A DNA stretch of 64,000 bases, taken from contig JACKJT010000002.1 of NCBI GenBank assembly GCA_020637795.1, positions 434,001 to 498,000 of the forward strand, given 5' to 3'. The translations under genes and the position numbers were made by a program. Source of the stretch: Hoeflea sp. Lineage in GTDB: Bacteria > Pseudomonadota > Alphaproteobacteria > Rhizobiales > Rhizobiaceae. Below, in pieces: positions 1-8,229 of this stretch. How positions within the stretch are numbered: position 1 is the stretch's first letter; each line of letters opens with the position of its first letter. The notes beneath the pieces are model-generated. The model did no database searches, had not been told where the DNA came from, and saw only the letters and a list, made by a program, of their open reading frames with translations.

Positions 1-660
1 CTGGTGATGTGCCTCATCACCCTGGCGATTGCGGTGACCGGACGGATGATCGGAAAAAGCATTTCCTATGCCGGCAACACGGCAGACCGGACCCTGCAGG
101 AGATCGTAATCGGCAATGATGTCATCAGCCTGCCGTCGAACGTGATCCGCTTCGAGAGCCAGCGTGTCTCGGGCGCCCAGACCGCGGTGGACACCTATTT
201 CTCGTGGCCTGGGATGGAAGGATACAGCGAAGCCCGGCGCGACATATTCAACCAGACCCAGTCGGCCAACGGGCTCATTTTTACCCGGATCGCGCAGGCA
301 ACCATGTCCCGCGACATGTCGGGCCGTTTCACGCCGATCTACAAGAGACTGACAGATGGGCCGCCAATTTCCGGACCGAGCGGTCTGGATTCGTTCCGGC
401 TGCGGCCGGGGGCCGGTTATGCCAACGAATTGATGTATGTGGAACGGGCGGGTGGCGAACGGCCCTATGCCGTTCGGTGCCTGGTGGAAGAGCCGTCGGG
501 AGCGGACAACAGCTTCACCACCCAGACAGGCTGCCAGCGCGACATTTTTATCGGCAAGGATCTGTCGGTCACTTACCGGTTCTCGATCGATCTTCTGCCG
601 CATTGGCAGGAGATCGAGCACGACATCCGCAAGCGCCTCGAGGCGGCGCTGGTCAGGTGA
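1..660 (+). CDS. Conserved hypothetical membrane-anchored protein, 5' end probably cut by the window
   Basis: The frame is open from the first base and ends in TGA at 658-660. Possible starts are GTG at 4 and ATG at 7, but both fall inside a hydrophobic stretch (residues about 1-15), which looks like the end of a membrane anchor, so the real start probably lies upstream. The remaining roughly 200 residues are polar, contain two cysteines near the C-terminus and no motif I recognise. From memory, similar proteins occur in other Rhizobiaceae with a short cytoplasmic N-terminus and one membrane helix. Function unknown. Its last eight bases overlap the convergent DUF3126 gene. Confidence 0.7.
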   Translation: MVMCLITLAIAVTGRMIGKSISYAGNTADRTLQEIVIGNDVISLPSNVIRFESQRVSGAQTAVDTYFSWPGMEGYSEARRDIFNQTQSANGLIFTRIAQATMSRDMSGRFTPIYKRLTDGPPISGPSGLDSFRLRPGAGYANELMYVERAGGERPYAVRCLVEEPSGADNSFTTQTGCQRDIFIGKDLSVTYRFSIDLLPHWQEIEHDIRKRLEAALVR

Positions 661-859
661 GGTCGACGTCGAGGATCGCCATCGAGAAATTGTAGGACAG
701 GTCGCCATCCTCGTCGTCACGGAAAACGATGCCGAGGAATTCGTCGCCCAGATAGACCTCAGCCGAATCGTCCTTGCGGGGACGGGCCTTGACCACCATC
801 TGCGCATTGAAAATACGCTTGAAATAGGCGTCCAGCTTTTTGATTTCGTCCGGTTTCAC
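653..859 (-). CDS. DUF3126 family protein
   Basis: A 68-residue protein starting MKPDEIKKLDAYFKRIF and ending in the segment DDEDGDLSYNFSMAILDVDL, which is the hallmark of DUF3126, a small family nearly confined to alphaproteobacteria. No enzymatic motif is visible and no function is established. The start is GTG at 859, supported by AGGAGAG about five bases upstream. The 3' end overlaps the convergent upstream gene by eight bases. It lies 114 bases downstream of cysE on the same strand and could be read from the cysE transcript. Confidence 0.85.
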   Translation of the reverse strand: MKPDEIKKLDAYFKRIFNAQMVVKARPRKDDSAEVYLGDEFLGIVFRDDEDGDLSYNFSMAILDVDLT

Positions 860-973
860 AGCACTCTCCTGGGCAATTGTGTTCGCCGGGCTTGTGACAC
901 GTCAGGCAGGCCAAATCAAACCCGCGTTCCGGTTTTCAAGAGATTATCGCGGCGCGATGTGACGGCGCCGGTC

Positions 974-1798
974 TCAGGCGCCGTTGTTGAGCATCTGGTC
1001 CATCGCCCGCGACGGCTCCTCGCACCCCGCGGTTCCGACAACCCGGGCGGGGACCCCAGCCACGGTGGAATTCGGCGGCACCGGCTTGAGCACCACAGAC
1101 CCTGCCGCCACACGGCTGCAATGCCCGATCTCGATATTGCCGAGCACTTTCGCACCCGCGCCGATGAGCACGCCGTCTCTGATCTTGGGGTGACGGTCAC
1201 CGGTCTCCTTGCCGGTTCCGCCAAGCGTAACGCCTTGAAGAATGGAGACATTATCGCCAATCGTCGCGGTCATGCCGACCACCAGACCGGTCGCATGATC
1301 GAGGAACAACCCCTTGCCAACCTTTGCCGCAGGATGAATGTCCGTCTGGAAAATTTCCGAAGACCGGCTTTGCAGGTAGAGCGCCAGATCCACCCGGCCC
1401 TTGCCCCACAGCCAATGGGCAAGACGGTGTGTCTGGATGGCGTGGAACCCCTTGAAATAGAGCACCGGCTGGATGAACCGGGTGCAGGCCGGGTCGCGGT
1501 CATAGACGGCCTGAATGTCGACACGCAGAACGGCACCCCAATCGCGCCAGTCGCTGACCATTTCCAGGAAGGTCTGCCGCAGCAGATTGGCCTGCAGATC
1601 CTGGTGATCGAGCCGCTCGCAGACCCGGTGAATGACCGCTTCCTCCAGCGACGGCTGGTTCAGAACGGTCGAATAGAGAAAGGCCGCAAGCAGCGGATCC
1701 TGTGCAATGGACCGTTCGGCCTCGAGACGAATCGAATCCCAGATGGGATCAATGGCCTTGACGGATTCGCCCGCCCGCACGCCTGATTTCGCTGACAT
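974..1798 (-). CDS. cysE: Serine O-acetyltransferase CysE
   Basis: CysE acetylates L-serine with acetyl-CoA to give O-acetylserine, the first committed step of cysteine synthesis. The 274-residue product has the alpha-helical N-terminal domain (residues about 15-140) followed by left-handed beta-helix hexapeptide repeats from residue 150. DIHPAAK (from 153) and DHATG (Asp167-His168) correspond to the catalytic Asp/His region of the family. The C-terminus ends in a short tail, consistent with binding the cysteine synthase partner. The frame stays open to 1888, but ATG at 1798 is chosen because GGAGG lies five bases before it and the length matches E. coli CysE (273 residues). It is divergent from the enoyl-CoA hydratase-like gene across a 174-base gap. 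Confidence 0.95.
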   Translation of the reverse strand: MSAKSGVRAGESVKAIDPIWDSIRLEAERSIAQDPLLAAFLYSTVLNQPSLEEAVIHRVCERLDHQDLQANLLRQTFLEMVSDWRDWGAVLRVDIQAVYDRDPACTRFIQPVLYFKGFHAIQTHRLAHWLWGKGRVDLALYLQSRSSEIFQTDIHPAAKVGKGLFLDHATGLVVGMTATIGDNVSILQGVTLGGTGKETGDRHPKIRDGVLIGAGAKVLGNIEIGHCSRVAAGSVVLKPVPPNSTVAGVPARVVGTAGCEEPSRAMDQMLNNGA

Positions 1799-1972
1799 TG
1801 CCGCCTCCGGGCTGGTTTGCATCTTCAGCGCCACGCCTGTTTCTCCAAACGCACTGGATACGCTGAAGCGCATTGATAAGGTGTCCATGACCGATGTTCA
1901 AATGAAGACATTTGAACGCAGCCTTCAATTGAAGATAAGACACAACGCTGAAAAAACAAATGGGCGGATGAA

Positions 1973-2779
1973 ATGGACGTAAACATATCCTTTGCGGAGG
2001 GCGGCATCGCCGCCGCCGTCACCGGCAATGGCATTGGCCGGCTGACCATAAACCGCTCTGAGAAGCGCAACGCCCTGACCGATGCGATGTGGCGCGCCGT
2101 GCCCGACGCCATCGGCTGGCTGGCCGAAGACCAGCATGTCCGTGCCATCATCCTGACCGGCGCCGGCGATCGCGATTTCTCCGCTGGCGCCGATATTGGC
2201 GAATTCGCAACCCTGCGCAAGGATGCGGCCACGGCGCGAGACTATGAGGCCGGCAATTCGGCCGCGTTCGCGGCGGTGCGCAATTGCCCTGTCCCGGTGA
2301 TCGCGGCCGTGCAAGGCATCTGCTTTGGCGGCGGTTTTGGTCTCGCCGCGGCAAGCGACATCAGGCTGGCCGACGCGACCGCCCGCTTCGCCATTCCGGC
2401 GGCCCGGCTCGGTCTTGCCTATCCGCTCGACGCGGTCCAGGACCTGGTCCGCGCGCTCGGCGACCAGCAGGCGCGCCACGCCCTGTATTCCGCCCGGGAA
2501 ATCTCCGCGGACGAAGCACTTGCCTGCGGATGCCTGATGAAGCTCTGCGGCCCCGGTCAGCTTGACGCGGAGGCGCTTGACCTTGCCGCCTCCATCGCCG
2601 CCGCCGCGCCTCTGTCGGTGCGCGCCTCCAAGGCCGCGATCTCGGCGGTGCGGAGCAGCGCCCGGAAGGACTTCGACCACGCAGCCATGCTCGCCGCCTC
2701 TACCTTCGACAGCGCCGACTACGCCGAAGGCCGCCGCGCTTTCATGGAAAAGCGCAAACCAGTCTTCAAGGGCTGCTGA
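1973..2779 (+). CDS. Enoyl-CoA hydratase/isomerase family protein, atypical active site
   Basis: A 268-residue crotonase-fold protein. The oxyanion-hole elements are present: DFSAGADIGEF (near residue 65) and FGGGFGLAAASDIRLAD (near residue 120). In true hydratases two glutamates follow; by eye the first site (PE in QPEILLG) reads PAARLG here, and the second falls at His/Arg in QARHALYSA. Both catalytic glutamates therefore seem to be missing, so the reaction may be isomerisation, thioester hydrolysis or another crotonase chemistry acting on acyl-CoA. The neighbouring hydrolases on the opposite strand give no pathway. The start ATG at 1973 has only a weak upstream GGGCGG. Confidence 0.85.
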   Translation: MDVNISFAEGGIAAAVTGNGIGRLTINRSEKRNALTDAMWRAVPDAIGWLAEDQHVRAIILTGAGDRDFSAGADIGEFATLRKDAATARDYEAGNSAAFAAVRNCPVPVIAAVQGICFGGGFGLAAASDIRLADATARFAIPAARLGLAYPLDAVQDLVRALGDQQARHALYSAREISADEALACGCLMKLCGPGQLDAEALDLAASIAAAAPLSVRASKAAISAVRSSARKDFDHAAMLAASTFDSADYAEGRRAFMEKRKPVFKGC

Positions 2780-2783
2780 CGCT

Positions 2784-3674
2784 TCAGCTCCGGCCCTCGA
2801 GCTTATCAAGGAAACCGGAAATTGCATCGTTGAACGCATCATTGCGGTCGCCCGCCACCATGTGCCCTGCCCCCGACACATCGACGAAATCGGCATGTGG
2901 CACCATCTCGCGAAATGCCGTGACCGCTTCCTCGGTGACCAGCTCGGATTGCTGCCCTCGCACCAGGAGAACCGGAATCGTCAGCCCCTGGGCGGCCTCG
3001 ATGAGGCGCTGCTGGCCGGTTTCCCAGCCATGATTGATATTGCGCGGTCCGTCGATAAAGGCCGGGTCCCAGTGCCAGCGATAGCGGCCGTCATCGCCCT
3101 GACGCAGGTTCTTTGCCAAACCGTCGAGCGAACGCCGCGGCGCCCGGTGCGGCAAATAGGCGGCGATGGCCGCAGCGGCGTCCTCGAGCGTTTCGAAGCC
3201 TTCGCGCATCCGCTCGGCCATGAAGCCCTGAATGCGGCTGACACCTTCGGCATCCATATGCGGCGTGATGTCGACAAGCACCAGGCCCGCAAGCAGGTTC
3301 GGGCCTCCCAGGTGCTCGGCCATCAGGCCTGAAATGCCGCCGAGCGACGCACCAACCAGCACCACCGGCTTTCCAGTGAGCGCGGCAATCTGCCGGCTGA
3401 CCGCGACGGCGTCCGCGGCGTAGTCGTCAAAGGCATAGCCCTTGTCCTCGACCCATGCGCTGTCGCCATGGCCGCGCTGGTCAAGCGTGAACGCCATGTG
3501 ACCCGCATCCGCGATGCGCCGCGCAGCACCTCCCCAGGCATGCCGGGTCTGTCCGCCGCCATGCAGCAGCAGCACCGGATTTCCGTGAACCTCGCCACGC
3601 GGCTCATGCACATCGGCAACAAGCCGGTTGCCGGAGGCGCCTGTGAAATCCATCTGTTTTTTCATGTCCTTCAT
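2784..3674 (-). CDS. Alpha/beta hydrolase
   Basis: A 296-residue alpha/beta-hydrolase. It has the oxyanion segment LLLHGGGQTRHAW, the DQRGHGDS strand, the nucleophile elbow GASLGG, and the C-terminal histidine in SGAGHMVAGDR. It could be an esterase, lipase or C-C bond hydrolase; the substrate cannot be told from sequence. A TTG three bases upstream is in frame, but ATG at 3674 is preferred since it has AGGA eight bases upstream and overlaps the upstream gene's stop as TGATG. That overlap suggests translational coupling with the second hydrolase gene. Confidence 0.88.
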   Translation of the reverse strand: MKDMKKQMDFTGASGNRLVADVHEPRGEVHGNPVLLLHGGGQTRHAWGGAARRIADAGHMAFTLDQRGHGDSAWVEDKGYAFDDYAADAVAVSRQIAALTGKPVVLVGASLGGISGLMAEHLGGPNLLAGLVLVDITPHMDAEGVSRIQGFMAERMREGFETLEDAAAAIAAYLPHRAPRRSLDGLAKNLRQGDDGRYRWHWDPAFIDGPRNINHGWETGQQRLIEAAQGLTIPVLLVRGQQSELVTEEAVTAFREMVPHADFVDVSGAGHMVAGDRNDAFNDAISGFLDKLEGRS

Positions 3675-4465
3675 CAAATCGATCCTGCTTCAACGTCATT
3701 AAAAAACTCAAGCGCCGCAGCCTTGAAAACTTTGTCGCCGACCGCCAGCATGTGATCGCGGTTGGGGATATCGACGGCGCGCGCGCGCAGCAACAGATGC
3801 CCCAGCCCCTCGGCAGACCCGGCGATGTCGTCGCGGGTTCCGACCCCCACCAGGACCGGCATGGTCAGGTGCGCCAGATCCTCGCGGCTGACCAGTGTAC
3901 GCGATGTGCTGATGCAGGCCGCCAGCGCCAGCCGGTCGCTCTTGGTCTGCTCGGCGAAGGTGCGGAACATGCGGCCGCGCTCGTCGCTCACATCTTCCAG
4001 CGAATCAGCCCGCAAGGCCGCCGCGATCGGATCCCAGTCACCGACACCGTCAACCATGCCGAGGCCGAGGCCGCCGAACACCAGCGAACGGACCAGGTCC
4101 GGCCGCGCCAACGCGAGAAACGCCGAGATCCGCGCACCCATCGAGTACCCCATCACATGCGCCGAGCCGATGTGGAGCGAATCGAGCAGTCCCGCCGCAT
4201 CCGCCGCCATCATCTCCGGGTGATAGGCCTCCGGATCATGCGGCTTGTCGGACTGGCCGTGTCCGCGATTGTCGAGCGCGATCACACGGAAACCGGCCTG
4301 ATCGAGCGTCTTGAACCAGCCGGGAAACACCCAGTTCACATGGGCGGTGGATGCAAACCCGTGGATCAGCAGAATCGGGAAGCCTTCCGGATTTCCCGCC
4401 TCGTACCACGCGATTTCGACGTCTCCAGACGTGAAACGTCCGGCCTGCAACCGATCCAGATTCAT
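3674..4465 (-). CDS. Alpha/beta hydrolase
   Basis: A 263-residue alpha/beta-hydrolase with LLIHGFAST near residue 32, LDNRGHGQSDKP, the nucleophile elbow GYSMGA near residue 108, an acidic residue in VGTRDDIAG, and the catalytic histidine in PNRDHMLAVGD. The Shine-Dalgarno AAGGGG is six bases before ATG 4465. Its TGA shares a base with the ATG of the next hydrolase, so the two form a coupled pair. The sequence resembles small carboxylesterases of the 3-oxoadipate enol-lactonase type, but no catabolic partner genes are adjacent and the substrate is unknown. Confidence 0.88.
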   Translation of the reverse strand: MNLDRLQAGRFTSGDVEIAWYEAGNPEGFPILLIHGFASTAHVNWVFPGWFKTLDQAGFRVIALDNRGHGQSDKPHDPEAYHPEMMAADAAGLLDSLHIGSAHVMGYSMGARISAFLALARPDLVRSLVFGGLGLGMVDGVGDWDPIAAALRADSLEDVSDERGRMFRTFAEQTKSDRLALAACISTSRTLVSREDLAHLTMPVLVGVGTRDDIAGSAEGLGHLLLRARAVDIPNRDHMLAVGDKVFKAAALEFFNDVEAGSI

Positions 4466-4643
4466 GTGAAACCCCTTTCAGTCCCTACCTAGCCCAATCC
4501 CGCCGCCATGCAAATGTTCCGGTCCTGAGATTCCGGCGCCGCCCGCCACAAGTATCAGCGCAACGTTCAAATACCGGCTACACTTTTACGGGGCCAGCGT
4601 ATAAGGTCCGCCCGAAATCAAATACGCCACGACGGAGAGATGC

Positions 4644-4889
4644 ATGGCTGACCACAAAATCCCGCATTTCCAGAATGATGCAGGGCACGCCGCAATCGAA
4701 ATCGGCGTCAAGGAATTCATGTGCGTGGGCGCCAACCCTCCCTTCGACCATCCGCACGAGTTTCTCGACATGGGCGCGGACAGTGAAAAGGTCTGCCCCT
4801 ATTGCTCGACGCTCTACAAGTACAATCCGGCCTTGCATGGGGATGAAACCGTCCCTGCCGGCTGCGCTTGGGCTTACCAGGCAGCCTGA
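4644..4889 (+). CDS. Zinc-ribbon domain protein, NDUFS6-like (zf-CHCC)
   Basis: An 81-residue protein with a metal-binding pattern: Cys in KEFMCVGANPP, histidines in DHPHEF, then CPYC about 25 residues later. This is the zf-CHCC pattern shared with the mitochondrial complex I subunit NDUFS6. Bacterial members are found mainly in alphaproteobacteria and are thought to accompany respiratory complex I; no nuo genes are in the window. GGAGAG precedes ATG 4644. It ends 33 bases before the FAD monooxygenase, so the two are probably cotranscribed. Confidence 0.85.
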   Translation: MADHKIPHFQNDAGHAAIEIGVKEFMCVGANPPFDHPHEFLDMGADSEKVCPYCSTLYKYNPALHGDETVPAGCAWAYQAA

Positions 4890-4922
4890 GAACCATTCCT
4901 GCTGCAGCTCCAGGAGGGCTGA

Positions 4923-6098
4923 GTGACAGCCCGCACCATTCTCATCATCGGCGCCGGCATTGGCGGACTGGCGACCGCTCTTGCCTTCGCCCGCAATGGT
5001 GACGACGTCGACATTGTCGAACAGGCGCCAAGCCTCAGCGAGGTCGGTGCCGGCCTGCAGGTTTCCCCGAACGCCAGTCGCATCCTGATCGCGCTCGGTC
5101 TTGGCGATGCATTGCACCAGGCCATGATCACGCCGCATGAAATCGTTCTCGCCTCGGGCCGGTCGCTCCGCAAGATCACTCACGTCCCCTGCGGCGCCTT
5201 CGCCGCGGACAGGTGGGGCGCGCCCTACGGCGTCATGCATCGTGCCGATCTCCAGGCCATGCTGCTCGACGCCGTGCTCGCTCACCCGCGTTGCCGTCTG
5301 CATCTCGATCAGCGCACCACGTCGGCCGAAATCGCCGGGCTGCCGGAGCGGCTGGGACTTTCCCGCCCCGACCTCGTCATCGGCGCCGACGGCGTCTGGT
5401 CGGAGGTTCGCAGACTGGTTCCCGGCGCTTCCGCCCCACGGTTCTCCGGCCAGGTCGCCTGGCGTTTCAAGGTGAAGACGGAAGACACGCGCCGGGTTCT
5501 CAACCCGACCAACGTGACCGCGTTCCTGGAGCCAAGGACCCACCTGGTCGCCTATCCCCTGGAACAGGGCAAGACGATCAACATCGTGGCGATCACCCGC
5601 GGATCGGATCCTGGCAAGACCTGGGCCGAACGAGAAAACCCGGCAGCGCGCATGGAGTTGCTCTCGGCCTTTTCAGACTGGCACCCGGATCTGGTATCCA
5701 TTCTCCGGCAGGCGCCGGAAATGACCTGGTGGCCCTTGTTCGAAGTACCCGACGGTCGCTGGCACGCCGCTGGCGGCCCGGTGCTGATCGGCGATGCCGC
5801 CCACGCCATGACGCCGTTTGCCGCCCAGGGCGCGGCGATGGCCATCGAGGACGGCTTCGAGCTCGCCCAGGCTTGCGCCCGGGCGCCCGGAGATCTCGCG
5901 TCAACGCTGGAAGCCTACGTGACCAGCCGCCGTGCCCGAATTGGCCGCGCCCGGTCGCGCGGCGCCTTCAACCAGTTCGCCTATCACGCACGCGGGCCGA
6001 TCCGCCTCGGCCGCGATCTGGTTCTGGCGCTCAAAAGCCCCGAAAGCCTGGCTGCCGAACTCGACTGGCTGTACGGCTACCGCGCAACCGGGCTGTAA
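4923..6098 (+). CDS. FAD-dependent monooxygenase (salicylate hydroxylase-like)
   Basis: A 391-residue group A flavoprotein monooxygenase. It shows the Rossmann motif IIGAGIGGLATALAFARNG at the N-terminus, the DG motif LVIGADGVWSEVR near residue 155, and the second FAD motif GDAAHAMTPFAAQGAAMAIED near residue 290. Family members hydroxylate aromatic rings with NAD(P)H and oxygen; salicylate and 3-hydroxybenzoate hydroxylases are close, but rhizobial members are usually uncharacterised. The start is GTG at 4923 behind a strong CAGGAGGG. It follows the zinc-ribbon gene and ends at a bidirectional terminator shared with the aap operon. Confidence 0.9.
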   Translation: MTARTILIIGAGIGGLATALAFARNGDDVDIVEQAPSLSEVGAGLQVSPNASRILIALGLGDALHQAMITPHEIVLASGRSLRKITHVPCGAFAADRWGAPYGVMHRADLQAMLLDAVLAHPRCRLHLDQRTTSAEIAGLPERLGLSRPDLVIGADGVWSEVRRLVPGASAPRFSGQVAWRFKVKTEDTRRVLNPTNVTAFLEPRTHLVAYPLEQGKTINIVAITRGSDPGKTWAERENPAARMELLSAFSDWHPDLVSILRQAPEMTWWPLFEVPDGRWHAAGGPVLIGDAAHAMTPFAAQGAAMAIEDGFELAQACARAPGDLASTLEAYVTSRRARIGRARSRGAFNQFAYHARGPIRLGRDLVLALKSPESLAAELDWLYGYRATGL

Positions 6099-6174
6099 CG
6101 GAGCGCGCCCCGCGACCATCAGGTCGTGGCGGTGCAGGCTGCCGTACACATATTTGCATCAAGCCGCGCGAACG

Positions 6175-6222
6175 AAAAACGGGCCCCGGAGCATCGATCC
6201 GGAACCCGTTGGATTTTTTTTG
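6175..6222. terminator. Bidirectional intrinsic terminator between the monooxygenase and aapP
   Basis: A 13-pair stem with two C-A mismatches (6178-6190 with 6198-6210) and a seven-base loop is followed by eight T on the plus strand. On the minus strand it is followed by five T. It sits between convergent genes and can end both transcripts. Confidence 0.8.
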
Positions 6223-6280
6223 AAACGGCCGGCTGCCTGTGCCCCCGGACCGTGCCATTCCCTGGTGCAGGGATCTGGCC

Positions 6281-7078
6281 CTAGTGCAGGATCTGGCTCA
6301 GGAACAACTTGGTCCGCTCGTGCTGCGGGTTGTCGAAGAACTCGCCGGGCTCGTTCTGTTCAACGATCTGCCCTTGGTCCATGAAGATCACCCGGTTGGC
6401 GACCTGGCGCGCGAAGCCCATTTCGTGGGTCACGCACAGCATGGTCATGCCTTCCTCGGCAAGACCGACCATGGTGTCGAGCACTTCCTTGATCATTTCC
6501 GGATCGAGCGCCGATGTCGGCTCGTCAAACAGCATGATGCGCGGGTTCATGCACAGCGAACGGGCGATCGCCACGCGCTGCTGCTGACCGCCGGACAGCT
6601 GGCCGGGATACTTGTTGGCCTGTTCCGGGATCTTCACCCGCTCCAGGTAGTGCATGGCGATTTCCTCGGCCTTCTTCTTCGGCATCTTGCGCACCCAGAT
6701 CGGCGCCAGCGTGCAGTTTTCGAGGATCGTCAGGTGCGGAAACAGGTTGAAGTGCTGGAACACCATGCCGACTTCGCGGCGAACTTCGTCGATCTTTTTC
6801 AGATCGTTGGTCAGCTCGATGCCGTCGACGATGATCTTGCCCTTCTGGTGTTCTTCCAGCCGGTTGATGCAGCGGATCATGGTCGATTTGCCGGACCCGG
6901 AAGGTCCGGCGATGACGATCCGCTCGCCGCGCATGACCTTCAGGTTGATGTCGCGGAGAACATGGAACTCGCCATACCACTTGTTCATGCCGATGAGCTC
7001 GATGGCCACATCGGTTTCCGAAACCGTCATTTTCGAAGGACCTGCGCCTTCTTTTGCCGCTGCGTTACTGTCAGCCAT
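6281..7078 (-). CDS. aapP: General L-amino acid ABC transporter ATP-binding protein AapP
   Basis: AapP is the cytoplasmic ATPase that powers the broad-specificity amino acid uptake system of rhizobia. The 265-residue product has Walker A GPSGSGKST, the Q-loop VFQHFNLFPH, the signature LSGGQQQR, Walker B IMLFDEPTSALD and the H-loop VTHEMGFA. It has about 20 extra N-terminal residues compared with GlnQ/HisP, as AapP does. It is the last gene of aapJQMP, 14 bases after aapM. Confidence 0.95.
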   Translation of the reverse strand: MADSNAAAKEGAGPSKMTVSETDVAIELIGMNKWYGEFHVLRDINLKVMRGERIVIAGPSGSGKSTMIRCINRLEEHQKGKIIVDGIELTNDLKKIDEVRREVGMVFQHFNLFPHLTILENCTLAPIWVRKMPKKKAEEIAMHYLERVKIPEQANKYPGQLSGGQQQRVAIARSLCMNPRIMLFDEPTSALDPEMIKEVLDTMVGLAEEGMTMLCVTHEMGFARQVANRVIFMDQGQIVEQNEPGEFFDNPQHERTKLFLSQILH

Positions 7079-7092
7079 GGTTGAGTTCCCTT

Positions 7093-8226
7093 TTATCGTT
7101 TGTGGCCAGTGTCGAGACGCCGTTCCATATAGGCGGAATAGCGCGACATGCTGAAGCAGAAGATGAAGAAGACGAACGCGGCGAAGACGAAGCCGGTCGC
7201 CGGCGTTGCGGGTGAAATCCAGTTCTGGTCGTTCATGTTCTGCTGAACGATCCCGAGCAGATCGAACAGACCGATGATCAGCACCAGGCTGGTATCCTTG
7301 AACAGGCCGATGAAGGTGTTGACGATGCCCGGGATGACCAGCTTCAGCGCCTGCGGCATGATCACCAGCCGTGTCCCCTGCCAGAATGTCAGCGCCATTG
7401 CATTGGCCGCCTCATACTGGCCCTTGGGGATGGCCTGCAAGCCGCCGCGGATCACTTCGGCCATGTAGGCCGACGAGAACAGCGCGACACCGATCAGCGC
7501 CCTGAGCAGCTTGTCGAAGGTCACACCGTCGGGAAGGAACAGGGGCAGCATCACCGACGACATGAACAGCACCGTGATCAGCGGCACCCCGCGCCAGAAC
7601 TCGATGAAGATGACGCTGAACATCTTGACGATCGGCATCTCGGATCGGCGCCCCAGCGCCAGCAGGATCCCGAGTGGAAACGACACCACGATGCCGACAA
7701 TGGCGACGACCAGCGTCACCAGCAGACCGCCCCAGAGCGCGGTCTCGACAGGTTCCAGTCCGAGCTGTCCGGTCAGCAGAATGAACGCCAGAACCGGAAA
7801 GACCACCAGCAGGTAAAGCGCATTCTCGCGCTTGTACGGCACCGAAGGAATGGCAATTGGCACCAGGCCGGCAATCAGCAGCAGCCCGGAAAGGTTGACC
7901 CGCCAGCGCTCGTCGATCGGATAGCGCCCGTAGATGAACTGTCCGAACTTGGCCTCGACGAAGGCCCAGCAGGCGCCCGTGCCCGGCGCAATGCAGGCCT
8001 CCCGGCCTTCACCAGTCCACACGGCACTGATGAAGGCCCAGTCGATGATCGGCGGAACGATCCAGAGCAGGAACAGGAATGTCACAATGGTCAGGATCGT
8101 GTCGCGTGGCGTGGCAAAAAGGTTTTCCTTGAGCCAGCCCACGACACCGCCGGTAGCAACCGGAGGCGCCATCCGCGGGCTTTCCTGCGTGCGAACATAA
8201 GCGATTGTTTTTGTGTTGTAATCCAT
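7093..8226 (-). CDS. aapM: General L-amino acid ABC transporter permease AapM
   Basis: A 377-residue inner membrane permease. A hydrophobic helix near residue 45 and a long periplasmic loop (with EACIAPGTGACW, about 70-100) precede the typical HisM-type permease core. The EAA loop reads EAANAMALTFWQGTRLVIMPQA near residue 290 and would contact AapP. The extended N-terminal part is characteristic of AapM/BztC proteins versus the shorter HisM. It starts three bases after the aapQ stop and so is tightly coupled to it. Confidence 0.95.
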   Translation of the reverse strand: MDYNTKTIAYVRTQESPRMAPPVATGGVVGWLKENLFATPRDTILTIVTFLFLLWIVPPIIDWAFISAVWTGEGREACIAPGTGACWAFVEAKFGQFIYGRYPIDERWRVNLSGLLLIAGLVPIAIPSVPYKRENALYLLVVFPVLAFILLTGQLGLEPVETALWGGLLVTLVVAIVGIVVSFPLGILLALGRRSEMPIVKMFSVIFIEFWRGVPLITVLFMSSVMLPLFLPDGVTFDKLLRALIGVALFSSAYMAEVIRGGLQAIPKGQYEAANAMALTFWQGTRLVIMPQALKLVIPGIVNTFIGLFKDTSLVLIIGLFDLLGIVQQNMNDQNWISPATPATGFVFAAFVFFIFCFSMSRYSAYMERRLDTGHKR

Positions 8227-8229
8227 GGT

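Noticed and set aside
437..1786. A 449-codon open frame covering the end of the first gene, DUF3126 and cysE
   Set aside because: It crosses three well-supported genes in a shadow frame.
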